DNA of 50,046 bases from Cacconaster sp045114175 (GTDB lineage: Bacteria > Bacteroidota > Bacteroidia > Bacteroidales > UBA932). The position numbers and the translations under genes were made by a program. The notes beneath the pieces are model-generated. The model was given only the letters and a program-made list of their open reading frames with translations. It was not told where the DNA came from and ran no database searches. Each line of letters starts with the position of its first letter. Within the stretch, counting starts at the first letter, position 1. The stretch lies in assembly GCA_045114175.1 (NCBI GenBank), contig JBGUJZ010000003.1, positions 1 to 50,046 of the forward strand. The letters run 5' to 3'. Below, in pieces: positions 25,488 to 34,724 of this stretch.

Positions 25488-26717
25488 ATGAAGAAACTCT
25501 TCCTGCCCATTTTATTGCTCACGGCGCTGGTGATCAGCGGCTGTGAGGGGATGGGCCTCGGCGGCGACGCAACCCGTCTTGTGGCGGTGACCGCCCGCAT
25601 TTCGGAGTTGACGCCCACCCGTACCACTATCGGCGACAACCTCCTCTCTGTCAAATGGAAATCAGGCGACTGTATCGGTGTTAGCGGCAAATCCGCCGTC
25701 AACTATTGCTTCGGCATCCTCGCCGAATCGGACGGCCAGACCTCGGGCGTTTTCGAAGGCTCGATCGCCGGCAATATCACCTCCGCCTATTATCCCTATA
25801 GCACATCGGCCGGCAAGGATGCCACAGCCGCAGAATTAACGATGCCCGCGCTTCGCACCATTACGAGCGGCGAGGTGGATATGCGCTACGACTTTATGGT
25901 CTCCACCAACCCCGAAGGTTCGCCCAAGAAGGGCTACACCATGACGATGGTGCAGAAGTCGGCCCTGCTGAACTGCACCGTCAAGCCCAACACCTATCTG
26001 GTGGGCGCAAGCCTGCAGAGCCTGAAAATCAAGGTTCCGCAGCGCGAACTCGCCGGAAAGTTCAAGATGGACCTGACCGATATGGACGCCCCGCTGGCCT
26101 TCACCGCTTCATCCGACTCCGTGGTTATCACCCTCTCGAATGCTCCTGAAATGGTCTCCGGCTCTTCGGTTTCCATCCCGTTCTTCCTCAATCCCGCCAT
26201 CGCGGAAGGCGACTCGATCCACATCACCCTCGTCACGGATCGCGGCAACGTCTTTATCGACCTGAAGGCCGAAAAGACCCTGGCAGCCGGCACGCTGACG
26301 GAGTATGCACTGGATATCGAGACGCTGGTGAAGAATGAAAAGGCGCACATCCCGGGCGCTGAGCCCATCTCGGCCGGCACCTTCCCGGATCTCACGCTCC
26401 CGGGCGTCTATAATGTCTCGGACATCAACAACATCACCCCGATCGTTACCTACCGGGAGAATATAGACCAGTATGCTGTCTATACCTCCGGCAGTTACTC
26501 CTATTACCGGATCCTGAGTTTCCAGGGCGGATACCTGCTGGTTATCTCTACCCCCAAGAGCCCGGTTCCCGGAGCGCTTGTCAGCCTGACGAGCGACAAT
26601 GTGGGTCTCTCGCACGTGCCTGCCTCCACGAGCCAGGTGCGCTGTGTTTCCGTTACGTCAACCATGGGATGGTTCATCGATGAGGCGAACCGTCTCGGTT
26701 ATATTCTCCCCAGATAA
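25488..26717 (+). CDS. Fimbrillin-like lipoprotein paired with a C10 protease (type C, copy 1)
   Basis: 409 residues with lipobox VISGC (Cys19). The N-terminus carries the pattern shared by all lipoproteins of the system (PTRTTIG, VKWKSGDCIGV). The middle is fimbrillin-like (AYYPYSTSAG, MRYDFMVSTN, ALLNCTVKPN). The C-terminal 100 residues (LPGVYNVSDI, SGSYSYYRILSF) correspond to the end of its paralog at 31593. It has no beta-helix. The C10 protease gene starts 6 nt after its stop and the paralog shows the same pairing. It may be an anchor, substrate or inhibitor of the protease; which one cannot be told from sequence. Confidence 0.8.
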   Translation: MKKLFLPILLLTALVISGCEGMGLGGDATRLVAVTARISELTPTRTTIGDNLLSVKWKSGDCIGVSGKSAVNYCFGILAESDGQTSGVFEGSIAGNITSAYYPYSTSAGKDATAAELTMPALRTITSGEVDMRYDFMVSTNPEGSPKKGYTMTMVQKSALLNCTVKPNTYLVGASLQSLKIKVPQRELAGKFKMDLTDMDAPLAFTASSDSVVITLSNAPEMVSGSSVSIPFFLNPAIAEGDSIHITLVTDRGNVFIDLKAEKTLAAGTLTEYALDIETLVKNEKAHIPGAEPISAGTFPDLTLPGVYNVSDINNITPIVTYRENIDQYAVYTSGSYSYYRILSFQGGYLLVISTPKSPVPGALVSLTSDNVGLSHVPASTSQVRCVSVTSTMGWFIDEANRLGYILPR

Positions 26718-26723
26718 TCTGCC

Positions 26724-28478
26724 ATGAAAAGAACAGCCTTTACCTTTATAATGTTATTTGCTGCCGTTCTTGCAATGGCAGGTAATGTGACCCCCGAGAA
26801 GGCCCGCACGCTGGCCTCCTCCTTCTTTACCACCACCCGCGCCGCAGCCAAGGTGAGTCTCGTCTGGGATGGCACCGACGGCCTGACGCGCGCCGTTACG
26901 GCCCCCGCTTTCTACGTCTTCAACCGGGAAGGCGGCGGATTTGTCATCATCTCCGGTGAAGACACGGCCGTTCCTATTCTCGGCTTCTCCGAGACGGGTT
27001 CCTTCCAGACGGAAGGGATGCCGGAGAACATCCGTCACTGGTTCGACGGCTACACGGCCCAGATCAACTATCTGCGCAATACCGGTGAGAAGCAGCGTTC
27101 CGCCGGCGCCGCTCTTTGGGAGCGCGCAGCCCGCGAAGGCATCCGCAGCTACTCCGTCGTGAAGCGTGTCGAGACTCCGGCCTGGGGTCAAGGATCGCCC
27201 TTCAACAACCTCTGTCCGAGCGTAGATGGCGGTCGCTCCGTTACCGGATGCGTCTGCACGGCACTCTGCGAGGTGATGTTCTACCACAAGTGGCCCTTGA
27301 CCACCAAAGGTGACCTGCTGCCCGACTATACCTACGTTACGGACAAGAACAATAACCAGACGATTACTGGCCACAACCTCTCTACCTCCTACGACTGGTC
27401 CAAGATGAAGGCCTCCTACAAAGGAAGTTATACGGCAGAGGAAGGTGCAGCCGTAGCCACCCTGATGCACGATGTGGGTGTGATGCTTCAATCTTCCTAC
27501 AACGCTACGGGAACCGGCGCTTATGCGGAGAGTATCCCTGCGGCCGTGATTCAGTATATGGACTACGACTCTTCCGCCTATCTGGCTTACCGTGAAGAGT
27601 TTTCGAACCAGCAGTGGTGCGACCTCATCCGCAAGGATCTGGATGCCGGCCTGCCCGTCGTTTATGGCGGTGACAGTGAAGGCGGCGGCCACGAGTTTGT
27701 GGTGGACGGCTACGCTACGGAAGATTTCTTTTATGTCAACTGGGGTTGGAGCGGATCGGACAACGCCTACTTCAAGATCAGCTCTTTCATGATTGACAAG
27801 GATTACGATTTTCGTTTCAATATCAGCGCCATCTTCAATCTGAAGAAGAATGAAGGCGGCAAGCCGGTGGACCGTCTGCTCTACTATGTGGACAACAGCT
27901 ACAAGGGCGGCGTCTCGCTCTCCAGCGGCTCTTTCGCCAAGGGAAAGACGGTCAAGGTGGCCGTCAACAACCTCTGCAATTATGGCGAAGGCACCTTTGT
28001 GGGCAAGATCGCCCTGGGTATCATTGACTGGAAGGGTAACGTCAAGCAGACCTTCGATGAGGATGACCTGGAACTTGAGTCTCAGTATGGAGTCGGTGGC
28101 ACCATCACGGCCACCATTACCGACGACCCGGCGCTCGGCGATCAACTGGTGGTCTGCTACAAAGGTCAGCAGGATTGGCGTCCGGTGCGTCTGGAGCCCT
28201 ATTACAACGTTTACGCAGTGGATGCAATCCCCGCTTTTGATTATCCCGCCATCTGGATAGATCCGACCGTTGTTTACAAGGCCGGTGACGTGCTGGACCT
28301 GCGGATTATCAATACCTCCAAGCCCGCTTCCTCGCGAATCTGGTATCTGGACGACAAGAAGCTGGATCCCGACATCACCTACGTGGAGCTCCCCACCTCC
28401 GGCAAGCACACCCTGCGCGTCACCACCAAGGTCGGCAGCATCAGCCAAACCCTCTACCAGGTAATCAACGTGCAGTAG
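26724..28478 (+). CDS. C10 family (streptopain-type) cysteine protease, copy 1
   Basis: 584 residues with a Sec signal peptide ending near LAMAG. The propeptide, about residues 20-150, is of the streptopain type (ARTLASSFF, APAFYVFNREGGGFVIISG, VPILGFSETG). The catalytic Cys176 is in VTGCVCTALCEVMFYHKWP, His323 in GGGHEFVVDGY, and the supporting Trp/Asn in YVNWGWSG. About 200 C-terminal residues form Ig-like or beta-sandwich domains. It has no type IX secretion tail. The family includes S. pyogenes SpeB and Bacteroides Bfp/Btp enzymes, which are secreted zymogens. Tightly linked to the upstream lipoprotein gene and followed by a terminator. Confidence 0.93.
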   Translation: MKRTAFTFIMLFAAVLAMAGNVTPEKARTLASSFFTTTRAAAKVSLVWDGTDGLTRAVTAPAFYVFNREGGGFVIISGEDTAVPILGFSETGSFQTEGMPENIRHWFDGYTAQINYLRNTGEKQRSAGAALWERAAREGIRSYSVVKRVETPAWGQGSPFNNLCPSVDGGRSVTGCVCTALCEVMFYHKWPLTTKGDLLPDYTYVTDKNNNQTITGHNLSTSYDWSKMKASYKGSYTAEEGAAVATLMHDVGVMLQSSYNATGTGAYAESIPAAVIQYMDYDSSAYLAYREEFSNQQWCDLIRKDLDAGLPVVYGGDSEGGGHEFVVDGYATEDFFYVNWGWSGSDNAYFKISSFMIDKDYDFRFNISAIFNLKKNEGGKPVDRLLYYVDNSYKGGVSLSSGSFAKGKTVKVAVNNLCNYGEGTFVGKIALGIIDWKGNVKQTFDEDDLELESQYGVGGTITATITDDPALGDQLVVCYKGQQDWRPVRLEPYYNVYAVDAIPAFDYPAIWIDPTVVYKAGDVLDLRIINTSKPASSRIWYLDDKKLDPDITYVELPTSGKHTLRVTTKVGSISQTLYQVINVQ

Positions 28479-28522
28479 ACCGGGGATTGACGTCGCAACC
28501 CCTTGACGTAGCCCCAACTTAT

Positions 28523-28556
28523 GAGACGTCCCACACGGGGCGTCTCTTGTTTTTTT
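28523..28556 (+). terminator. Terminator after C10 protease copy 1
   Basis: Ten-pair stem GAGACGTCCC / GGGGCGTCTC with an ACAC loop and tail TTGTTTTTTT. Its tail contains the -33 element of the next promoter. Confidence 0.9.
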
Positions 28557-28577
28557 ACGATTTTTTACATACCTTCG
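28546..28577 (+). promoter_or_regulatory. Promoter of the sp3-A4-C2-D2 operon
   Basis: CTTG at 28546-28549, a 20-nt spacer and TACCTTCG at 28570-28577. The paralogous promoter at 34798 has the same layout and sits the same distance (103 nt) before its G-tract. Confidence 0.65.
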
Positions 28578-28672
28578 CGGGGTTGTGAACCAAAATGAAC
28601 CATCTAATGAGTCACATAATTCTCCCGCTCCGTAGTCTCTGCTCGATAGCCAATAGGGCAGAATACCAAATG

Positions 28673-28681
28673 GGGGGGGGG
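28673..28681 (+). repeat. Homopolymer tract of nine G
   Basis: Nine consecutive G inside the transcribed leader. The paralogous leader has the same number at the same place. Such tracts are prone to slipped-strand length change. Confidence 0.8.
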
Positions 28682-28712
28682 TAGAAGTAACTATAAATCA
28701 GATATTTAATAG

Positions 28713-28754
28713 AATGGCGTGTCGTCCGTGAGGGCGGTGCGCCATTTTCTTTTT
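28713..28754 (+). terminator. Attenuator-like hairpin in leader copy 1
   Basis: A 15-bp stem (AATGGCG + TGTCGTCC pairing GGGCGGTG + CGCCATT) is closed by a GTGA tetraloop and followed by TTCTTTTT. It is shaped like an intrinsic terminator but lies 32 nt before the first gene, so it would work as an attenuator. The copy at 34964 differs at two stem positions, both keeping the pair. Confidence 0.65.
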
Positions 28755-28785
28755 AACCAGAAACAAAGTAATCAACTATATCATT

Positions 28786-28932
28786 ATGAAACAAGAAACA
28801 ATTGGTAAAAAGAGTTGCTACCAAAAGCCAACTCTGAAAGAATTCAAGATTTCGATGGAGTACCGGGTGTGTCAGGGAAGTCCCCTTCCTGACTTTTTAA
28901 ATGGCGGAAACATTATTGATGACTTTTCTTAA
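28786..28932 (+). CDS. Small Bacteroidales peptide (sp3)
   Basis: 48 residues. The start is MKQETIGKKSCYQKPTLKEF, the centre SMEYRVCQGSPLPDF, and the end GGNIIDDFS. It has the family layout: Tyr/Pro near residue 12-15, hydrophobic strand, Cys at about 29, acidic end in D-D-F. Divergent from sp1, sp2 and sp4 but in the same position, 12 nt before an A-type lipoprotein gene and after the hairpin leader. No signal peptide. Function unknown. Confidence 0.65.
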   Translation: MKQETIGKKSCYQKPTLKEFKISMEYRVCQGSPLPDFLNGGNIIDDFS

Positions 28933-28944
28933 GAGGTTTTGATT

Positions 28945-31590
28945 ATGAAAAAGATAGTTTACTTGCTTTCGCTTCTGGCTCTCAGTTTATGCGCTTATTC
29001 GTGCCAGAACGCTATTGATACGGAAATAGAATCACTTACGATCACAGCCACCATTGCGGAACCGGATGCATCACGCGTCGCGCTTACCGATAATGGGGAG
29101 ACACTTCGCCCGGAATGGTCGGAAGGGGATAAAGTCATCGGTTTTGACGAAGAAGGAACCACTTTTGAGTTTACTGTAGAATCGATTACTGATAGACGAG
29201 CTACCATGAGTGCTGGCGGATATACCGCTGTTGATGGCCGTAAAGTTTACGCAATCTACGCTCCTGGTTATGAAGAAACAGCTATTTCTGACAATAAGTT
29301 GACAGTCAACATCAATACACAAAACGGCAGTTTGAATAAGGAACAACCCTACCTTATGTGTGCCACTGCAACGGTTGTCGGTACCAGCATAAATCTGGTA
29401 TTTGAAAATCAGGTCGCAGTAGTCGGTTTGAAGAAATTCAAGATTAATCCTGTGGATGCGGCAACCGAAGTTGATCATCTGGTTCTCAACGGAGCGGTTG
29501 CTTCGGGTACTTTCCAGATAGTTGAATCAAAACTTCAGCTGGTTCCTTCGGGCTCTCCCGCACCGATTACGGCCGGCGGTACTTGGACTACCGACGCGTC
29601 CGGTGTTTATGACGCCCCTGTCTATTTTGCCGTTCTTCCTACAAATAGTGCTAATCTTGAGCTTCATGCTGTAGCTACCAACGACAAATATGTTAATCTG
29701 GCGTCAATCCCTGCGACAACCTTGAATGCCGGCTACTACTACCGTATGTCCAAGATCCTCGACGCTGTTGCCGACGTCGATGGTGTAAAATATGATAGCA
29801 TCGATGCAGCTTGGGCTGCAGCTAACGTTGCGGATACCCCTGTGACGGTGACCTTGCTGGCTAATTGTAGGGCAAATGCGGCACTGACACTTAACGGTAG
29901 TGGCTCTGGAGCTGTGACTCTTGATTTGAATGGGAAAACTCTTTCGGCACCTACCACATTGGCCACTACATCTTATGCATTGAGAGTTCAAAACGCGCGA
30001 GAATTAACTATTTCTGACAATTCTTCTTTGGATGTTGATTCGCAAGGATCTATCATAGGTAACAGTTCGGCTCATCCAGTTTATGTTACTGAATCAACAC
30101 TAACAGTAACGGGCGGAAAAATCGTTAATGTTGCAGAGGAAAAATACTCTATTTATACTGTGAGTTCGTCAGCATGTACCGTTTCGGGTGGTAAGTTGTC
30201 GTCAAATGGAGGTGGGGTGTACGCAGGTACAGGTTGTAATCTCAATGTAACAAGTGGCACAATTGCAAGTAACAGTAGATGTATTTATGCATATAGCACA
30301 AGTGATTCGGTTTTTGTAACGGTATCTAACGGTGTTTTCAGTTCTGTCGATAGTGTGATTGCAAGGAGTTATAATAAATCTCTGATAAGCATCACGGGTG
30401 GCTATTATTCCTCCACTAATTCAGACACAGAGTTGTTCGCAATATCTTATAGCGGAAAGTGCCATGTTGGAGGCGGCTGTATGGATAGGCCGGTCAATAA
30501 CAATAGGTGCGGGTATTATAATCCTGATGATAAAAAAGTATATCAGAGAGGCAATTCGCTTAATACTGACGCAGTGACTAAAGATACCTATCCTTTCGTG
30601 GTCGATAATTACAATCGCTATTGGATTACAACAATAGGCTCTTATAGTTACTATTTTCCAACCTTCGGTGGAGCAGCCTATCATGCGAATGTAGCAAATG
30701 GGGATGTCACAATTTCGCCGGCGGGTAATAGAACCGGCGCAGGGGCAGTTACGCTAAGCAACTCTGCAGGAAATACCATTACTTTAGATCTCAAGGGGTA
30801 TTCGGTCGCTTCAACCGCAGAATCTTTCATCTCTCCCGGCGGAACAGTAGTGATTACCGATACTGGCGCCACTAAAGGGGAAATATCAACCACTAAATCC
30901 AAGATTATTGATATTACCGAAGCAAGCGCAAGTGTAACACTGAATGGGGTTGCTATTAAGAGCACAAAGGCCACCGGCGCTTCTTGGAATGGAGATGCAG
31001 TGATTAATATGGCGTCCTCAGGGGGTACGCTGCAGATTCTTGACTCTAAAATCTATTCTACGAAGAAGCTTTCCACTCTTCGGGCATATAACGGAACTAC
31101 GACGATAGAAAATTCTGAGCTATCTTCAGGTGTTGAGTCGACGGGTTGGTATGTCGTTCTTGGCCTTAACACGGCAACTGTGACTATCAATTCCGGCCGT
31201 TTCTATACTTCGGGTACGGATAATTCTAGCACATGCCACATTGGTCACGAATCAGCTAGAATAACCGTTGAAGATGGGTATTTCTACAGCGAAGGTCGTG
31301 CGGTTAGTTCCGGAAGTAAGTCTTACTATGGAAGAATGACGCTCAATGGCGGATATTATAACAAAATGCCATCTGTTCCTAGTTCAGGAGAAGGGCAAGA
31401 TACCCCCAATTATGGTACCGGTCTCACTATGCAGTCGATTACCCCGGTATCTTTCCCACATTCCACAATTACCGGGAAAGAATGTGGCTATCAAGTAAAA
31501 GCCGATGGTGGCGAAGCCGAGGCCCAGGCATCAACAACAGAGCCGGTTGCTTCCTACGGAACGGCTAGAACTGGTGGCGTAAACTTCTAA
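28945..31590 (+). CDS. Fimbrillin-like / beta-helix surface lipoprotein (type A, copy 4)
   Basis: 881 residues. The ATG at 28945 was preferred to the TTG two codons earlier. Lipobox AYSC (Cys20). The fimbrillin-like part (ASRVALTDNG, WSEGDKVIGFDEEG, KVYAIYAPG, AGYYYRMSKIL) runs to about residue 280, and beta-helix rungs follow. The last 270 residues match the C-terminus of the gene at 5568 (STKATGASWNGDAVINM, SGVESTGWYVVLGL). Unlike its paralogs it does not stop at GYQVK but adds about 30 residues rich in Glu, Ala and Thr, ending SYGTARTGGVNF. Codon use is distinctly more AT-rich than in the neighbours. The C-type gene follows 2 nt later. Confidence 0.85.
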   Translation: MKKIVYLLSLLALSLCAYSCQNAIDTEIESLTITATIAEPDASRVALTDNGETLRPEWSEGDKVIGFDEEGTTFEFTVESITDRRATMSAGGYTAVDGRKVYAIYAPGYEETAISDNKLTVNINTQNGSLNKEQPYLMCATATVVGTSINLVFENQVAVVGLKKFKINPVDAATEVDHLVLNGAVASGTFQIVESKLQLVPSGSPAPITAGGTWTTDASGVYDAPVYFAVLPTNSANLELHAVATNDKYVNLASIPATTLNAGYYYRMSKILDAVADVDGVKYDSIDAAWAAANVADTPVTVTLLANCRANAALTLNGSGSGAVTLDLNGKTLSAPTTLATTSYALRVQNARELTISDNSSLDVDSQGSIIGNSSAHPVYVTESTLTVTGGKIVNVAEEKYSIYTVSSSACTVSGGKLSSNGGGVYAGTGCNLNVTSGTIASNSRCIYAYSTSDSVFVTVSNGVFSSVDSVIARSYNKSLISITGGYYSSTNSDTELFAISYSGKCHVGGGCMDRPVNNNRCGYYNPDDKKVYQRGNSLNTDAVTKDTYPFVVDNYNRYWITTIGSYSYYFPTFGGAAYHANVANGDVTISPAGNRTGAGAVTLSNSAGNTITLDLKGYSVASTAESFISPGGTVVITDTGATKGEISTTKSKIIDITEASASVTLNGVAIKSTKATGASWNGDAVINMASSGGTLQILDSKIYSTKKLSTLRAYNGTTTIENSELSSGVESTGWYVVLGLNTATVTINSGRFYTSGTDNSSTCHIGHESARITVEDGYFYSEGRAVSSGSKSYYGRMTLNGGYYNKMPSVPSSGEGQDTPNYGTGLTMQSITPVSFPHSTITGKECGYQVKADGGEAEAQASTTEPVASYGTARTGGVNF

Positions 31591-31592
31591 TC

Positions 31593-32846
31593 ATGAAAAG
31601 AGTACTGATTGCTTCCGCGCTGATTCTGCTGGTGGCAGGATGCCGGAACTCCAATACAGTCGATCAACTTCAGCCTCGGCCTGGTGCCGGGGCTGAAGGC
31701 GATTCGGTGACCATCCTGGCGCCGCTCTCGACAGGCCTGACGCGCACAATGCTGCAGAAAGACGGCGAAACGTACAAGGTCTACTGGACGCTCGGCGACA
31801 GCATCGGTGTTTTCTCGGCCTCCACGAGTAACGCCAAATTCGTCTTGAACGAAACGGGCGTCAGCACGGTGGCTTTCCAGGGAACCATCTCCGGCGCGCC
31901 GACGTGTGCCTACTATCCCTATTCTGCCGCAGCAGGCGATGACCCTGAGGCCGTGTCGCTGAATCTCCCCAATACCCAGGTGCAGACGGGCAGCAATCCG
32001 GACATGCAGTACGATGTGAAGGTGGGTATCCAGAACGGCGGCGATCAGGCGTCCGGTTACACATTCTCTTTCACCCAAAAGATGACGCTGCTGCACTTTG
32101 TCATCACCCCGAACGCCGTCCTGGACGGCGATGCGCTGCAGAGTGTGTCGCTGCAGGTTTCGGGCAAGAAACTGGCGGGAGACTACACGCTGGACATCAC
32201 CGCTGCGGGCAACGCACCGGTATTCGGCATGGGAGCCTCCGACATCGTGACGCTCACCTTTGCAGGCACTCCGACCCTGACTACGGGCACCCCTGTGGAG
32301 GGTTGGATGTTCGTCAATCCGGATATTCCTTCCGGTGCGCAATTAACGCTCACCGTTACAACTGACAAGCATATTGCGGCAACCACCTCTGCTACGGCGG
32401 GTGAAGCCTTTGTGCGCGGCGCGCTCTACGAGATTGCGATGGATATCGATGCCCTGTGCGGTTCGTCCAAAATGAGCATTACGCTCAACGGAGGTTGGTC
32501 TGAGCAGGTCAACGAACCGGGCCTTTACAGCCTTTCGGCTTCGGATTATTCTGCGGTCCACGTCCTTTCTGAATATGCCGACCAGTATTCTTACAAGACT
32601 TCGTCCGGCAACTATAGTTTCACGGTGCAGGGCCTCAGCAACGGCAAACTCAGCCGTCTGACTGCCAATTCCGCGGCGCTGGAGTCCGATTCAGACTTTT
32701 CCGCGACGCTCTACACCATCCACGGGACATCCGGCGCAGTCTCTACCGCAGGTACCTGGCGCGTGGTCAAGCGTGACGGCACCAAATACTGGGTGGAAAA
32801 GAGCGATGGCTCACAGGGTTTTGTTTTGTTAAAGGTGGAGGACTAA
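31593..32846 (+). CDS. Fimbrillin-like lipoprotein paired with a C10 protease (type C, copy 2)
   Basis: 417 residues with lipobox VAGC (Cys17). It has the system's N-terminal pattern (LTRTMLQKDG, VYWTLGDSIGVFS). The central part is like copy 1 (AYYPYSAAAG, MQYDVKVGIQNG, LLHFVITPN, LAGDYTLDIT). The C-terminal 100 residues start EPGLYSLSASDY and contain SGNYSFTVQGL. It lies between the A4 gene (2-nt gap) and the C10 protease gene (3-nt gap), so it is part of one operon. Base composition returns to GC-rich here. The role relative to the protease is not known. Confidence 0.8.
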   Translation: MKRVLIASALILLVAGCRNSNTVDQLQPRPGAGAEGDSVTILAPLSTGLTRTMLQKDGETYKVYWTLGDSIGVFSASTSNAKFVLNETGVSTVAFQGTISGAPTCAYYPYSAAAGDDPEAVSLNLPNTQVQTGSNPDMQYDVKVGIQNGGDQASGYTFSFTQKMTLLHFVITPNAVLDGDALQSVSLQVSGKKLAGDYTLDITAAGNAPVFGMGASDIVTLTFAGTPTLTTGTPVEGWMFVNPDIPSGAQLTLTVTTDKHIAATTSATAGEAFVRGALYEIAMDIDALCGSSKMSITLNGGWSEQVNEPGLYSLSASDYSAVHVLSEYADQYSYKTSSGNYSFTVQGLSNGKLSRLTANSAALESDSDFSATLYTIHGTSGAVSTAGTWRVVKRDGTKYWVEKSDGSQGFVLLKVED

Positions 32847-32849
32847 GCC

Positions 32850-34697
32850 ATGAAGAAAATTATCATTATACTGCTTGGCCTTGTTCTGGCCGTTCCTGCA
32901 CTTGCGGAGACTATTTCGCAGACTAAGGCAACCGATGCGGCTGCAGCCTTTTTTAACAAAGGAGTTGCAACCCGCAGCAGTGTCAAGCCCTTCCTGGTCT
33001 GGACGGGCGGCAACGGCACCCGCGCTCCTTATGCCCCGCCGTTCTACGTCTTCAACAACCCTAACGGCGGTTGGGTCGTAATCTCTGGTGAAGATTCCGG
33101 CCGCGCCATCCTGGCATGGTCCGACAAAGGCCTCTTCGACCCCAACGACATGGCGGAAAGCACGGCAGCCTGGTTTGATGAATATGCGAACCAAATCAAC
33201 TGGGCGCGCGCCCGCCAGCTCTCCCAGACCGATGCATCGCTCAAAGAGTGGTCTGACTTACTCGAGGGGCGCATTCGCCGCACGCCCACACCGGTCACGG
33301 TGTTGGACAATATGGCCACCTGGAATCAGTCTTCACCCTACAACCAGTCCTGCCCGCGCATTTCCGCCGGTGAAGTCAGTTACTCTACGGGAACGCGGAC
33401 CTACACCGGATGTGTAGCCACGGCGACGGCCATCGTGATGCGTCATTACACTCACCCTGCCCAGGGAACAGGTACGGTGGGCGGATATGCTTCCTACATA
33501 AGTGCCGACGACATCAATCCCTCGCCTGCGGCTCCCTCCGTGGATTTGGGGGCGGACCCGGATGTGTATGACTGGGCAAATATGCCCCTGGGGACACCTT
33601 CTACGGATATACAGAAAGCGGCCGTGGCCAAGTTGATGTTCCAGATTGGATTGGCTGTTGAAATGAAATATGGAACCAGCGGCTCCTCCTCTTACCAGCG
33701 GAAGATTCAAACTGCTCTGATCAACAACTTCGATTACGACCCCTCCATGCGGATTGTCAACCGCAAGGACTGTGACGGTTCCCAATGGCTGGGATTGTTC
33801 AAGACCGAGTTGGATGCAGGCCGCCCGCTGATTATCGCGGGACGGAAAAGTGATGGTACCGGCGGACACGAATTCGTCGCCGAAGGCTATGATTCGGACG
33901 ACAATATCCGGATCAACTGGGGATGGGGTGGTTCCAGCAACGGCTATTTCACACTTTCGTATTTCAAGACCACCGCGGGGGACAATTCGGGTTCGGACTA
34001 CAGATACGGCCAGACGATTCTCATCGGAATCAAGCCGAATGAAGGCGGGCCCTCTTCGAATGGTCTGAGAATCTATGATACAGGTTTTTACCTGCTTTCA
34101 GAGCCTGATTTTGCGAATCCCGAGAATGATTTTAACGTTTATCTTCGCGTCCTGAACCCCAGTGGGGTTGCCGCGCCGTGCTCTCTACGTGTCTACGTGG
34201 CCGATTACAAAGGGACCCAGCTGGGTATCAGTTCGGTCTCGGCCTGGAACTGGGCCTCCAATCTGGAGACTAATCAATATATAACGAGAAATGCGCAGAA
34301 TCCCTGGGCCTGTGACCTCAGAAACCGCCCGACTCCGGTATTCGGCGACAAGTTGATAGCCTGCTACAAGAATACGGCTGGCGACTATATCCAGTTGCCG
34401 GGTCGGGATGATGCGTATAACAACGATATTCCCCTCTTCGACGAGCCGGTTATCGCAGTGCGTGATGGCGGCGTCTATTCCGTGGGCGATTACTTTGACT
34501 TCCGCATCGTCAATACGCGGACGCCTGTCTCCGGAATGACGGTCGTCTGGTCGCTGGACGGCGAAACGGTCGAACCGGACGTAACCACGGGTCAGACCTA
34601 TAAAAAGTTGACCGCTGCGGGCGACCACGTCGTCAAGGCAGTGGTGACCATCGGGGTTGAAACCCAAACCCTCGTCCAGAAGATTCGCGTAGAGTAG
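32850..34697 (+). CDS. C10 family (streptopain-type) cysteine protease, copy 2
   Basis: 615 residues. The signal peptide ends near PALAE. The propeptide is like that of copy 1 (APPFYVFNNPNGGWVVISGE, AILAWSDKG). The catalytic Cys188 is in YTGCVATATAIVM, His340 in GGHEFVAEGYD, and INWGWGGSSNGYF holds the Asn/Trp. The C-terminal half has beta-sandwich domains ending TLVQKIRVE, equivalent to TLYQVINVQ in copy 1. It is a secreted zymogen protease by family. It is last in the sp3-A4-C2-D2 operon and followed by a UUCG-loop terminator. Confidence 0.93.
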   Translation: MKKIIIILLGLVLAVPALAETISQTKATDAAAAFFNKGVATRSSVKPFLVWTGGNGTRAPYAPPFYVFNNPNGGWVVISGEDSGRAILAWSDKGLFDPNDMAESTAAWFDEYANQINWARARQLSQTDASLKEWSDLLEGRIRRTPTPVTVLDNMATWNQSSPYNQSCPRISAGEVSYSTGTRTYTGCVATATAIVMRHYTHPAQGTGTVGGYASYISADDINPSPAAPSVDLGADPDVYDWANMPLGTPSTDIQKAAVAKLMFQIGLAVEMKYGTSGSSSYQRKIQTALINNFDYDPSMRIVNRKDCDGSQWLGLFKTELDAGRPLIIAGRKSDGTGGHEFVAEGYDSDDNIRINWGWGGSSNGYFTLSYFKTTAGDNSGSDYRYGQTILIGIKPNEGGPSSNGLRIYDTGFYLLSEPDFANPENDFNVYLRVLNPSGVAAPCSLRVYVADYKGTQLGISSVSAWNWASNLETNQYITRNAQNPWACDLRNRPTPVFGDKLIACYKNTAGDYIQLPGRDDAYNNDIPLFDEPVIAVRDGGVYSVGDYFDFRIVNTRTPVSGMTVVWSLDGETVEPDVTTGQTYKKLTAAGDHVVKAVVTIGVETQTLVQKIRVE

Positions 34698-34724
34698 ATA
34701 TCTGATTGAGAATAGGATTCTAGG

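Larger units (their letters stand above)
28578..28785 (+). promoter_or_regulatory. Conserved long leader, copy 1
   Basis: About 200 nt of untranslated leader. Its 5' end (TTGTGAACCAAAATGAACC) and 3' half (G9, AGAAGTAACTATAAATCA, then the hairpin) match the leader at 34830-35036. The central 70-75 nt differ in sequence but have the same length. It is AT-richer than the flanking genes. It is likely a cis-regulatory RNA region; the ligand or factor is unknown. Confidence 0.6.

Noticed and set aside
28673..28681. Nine-G run as a sequencing artefact
   Set aside because: Not adopted, because the same length occurs at the same place in a second, diverged leader; an assembly or base-calling error at either site still cannot be excluded without reads.
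26724..34697. Type IX secretion of the C10 proteases
   Set aside because: Neither protease has a recognisable T9SS C-terminal domain or Lys-rich end; they end NVQ and RVE after beta-sandwich domains.
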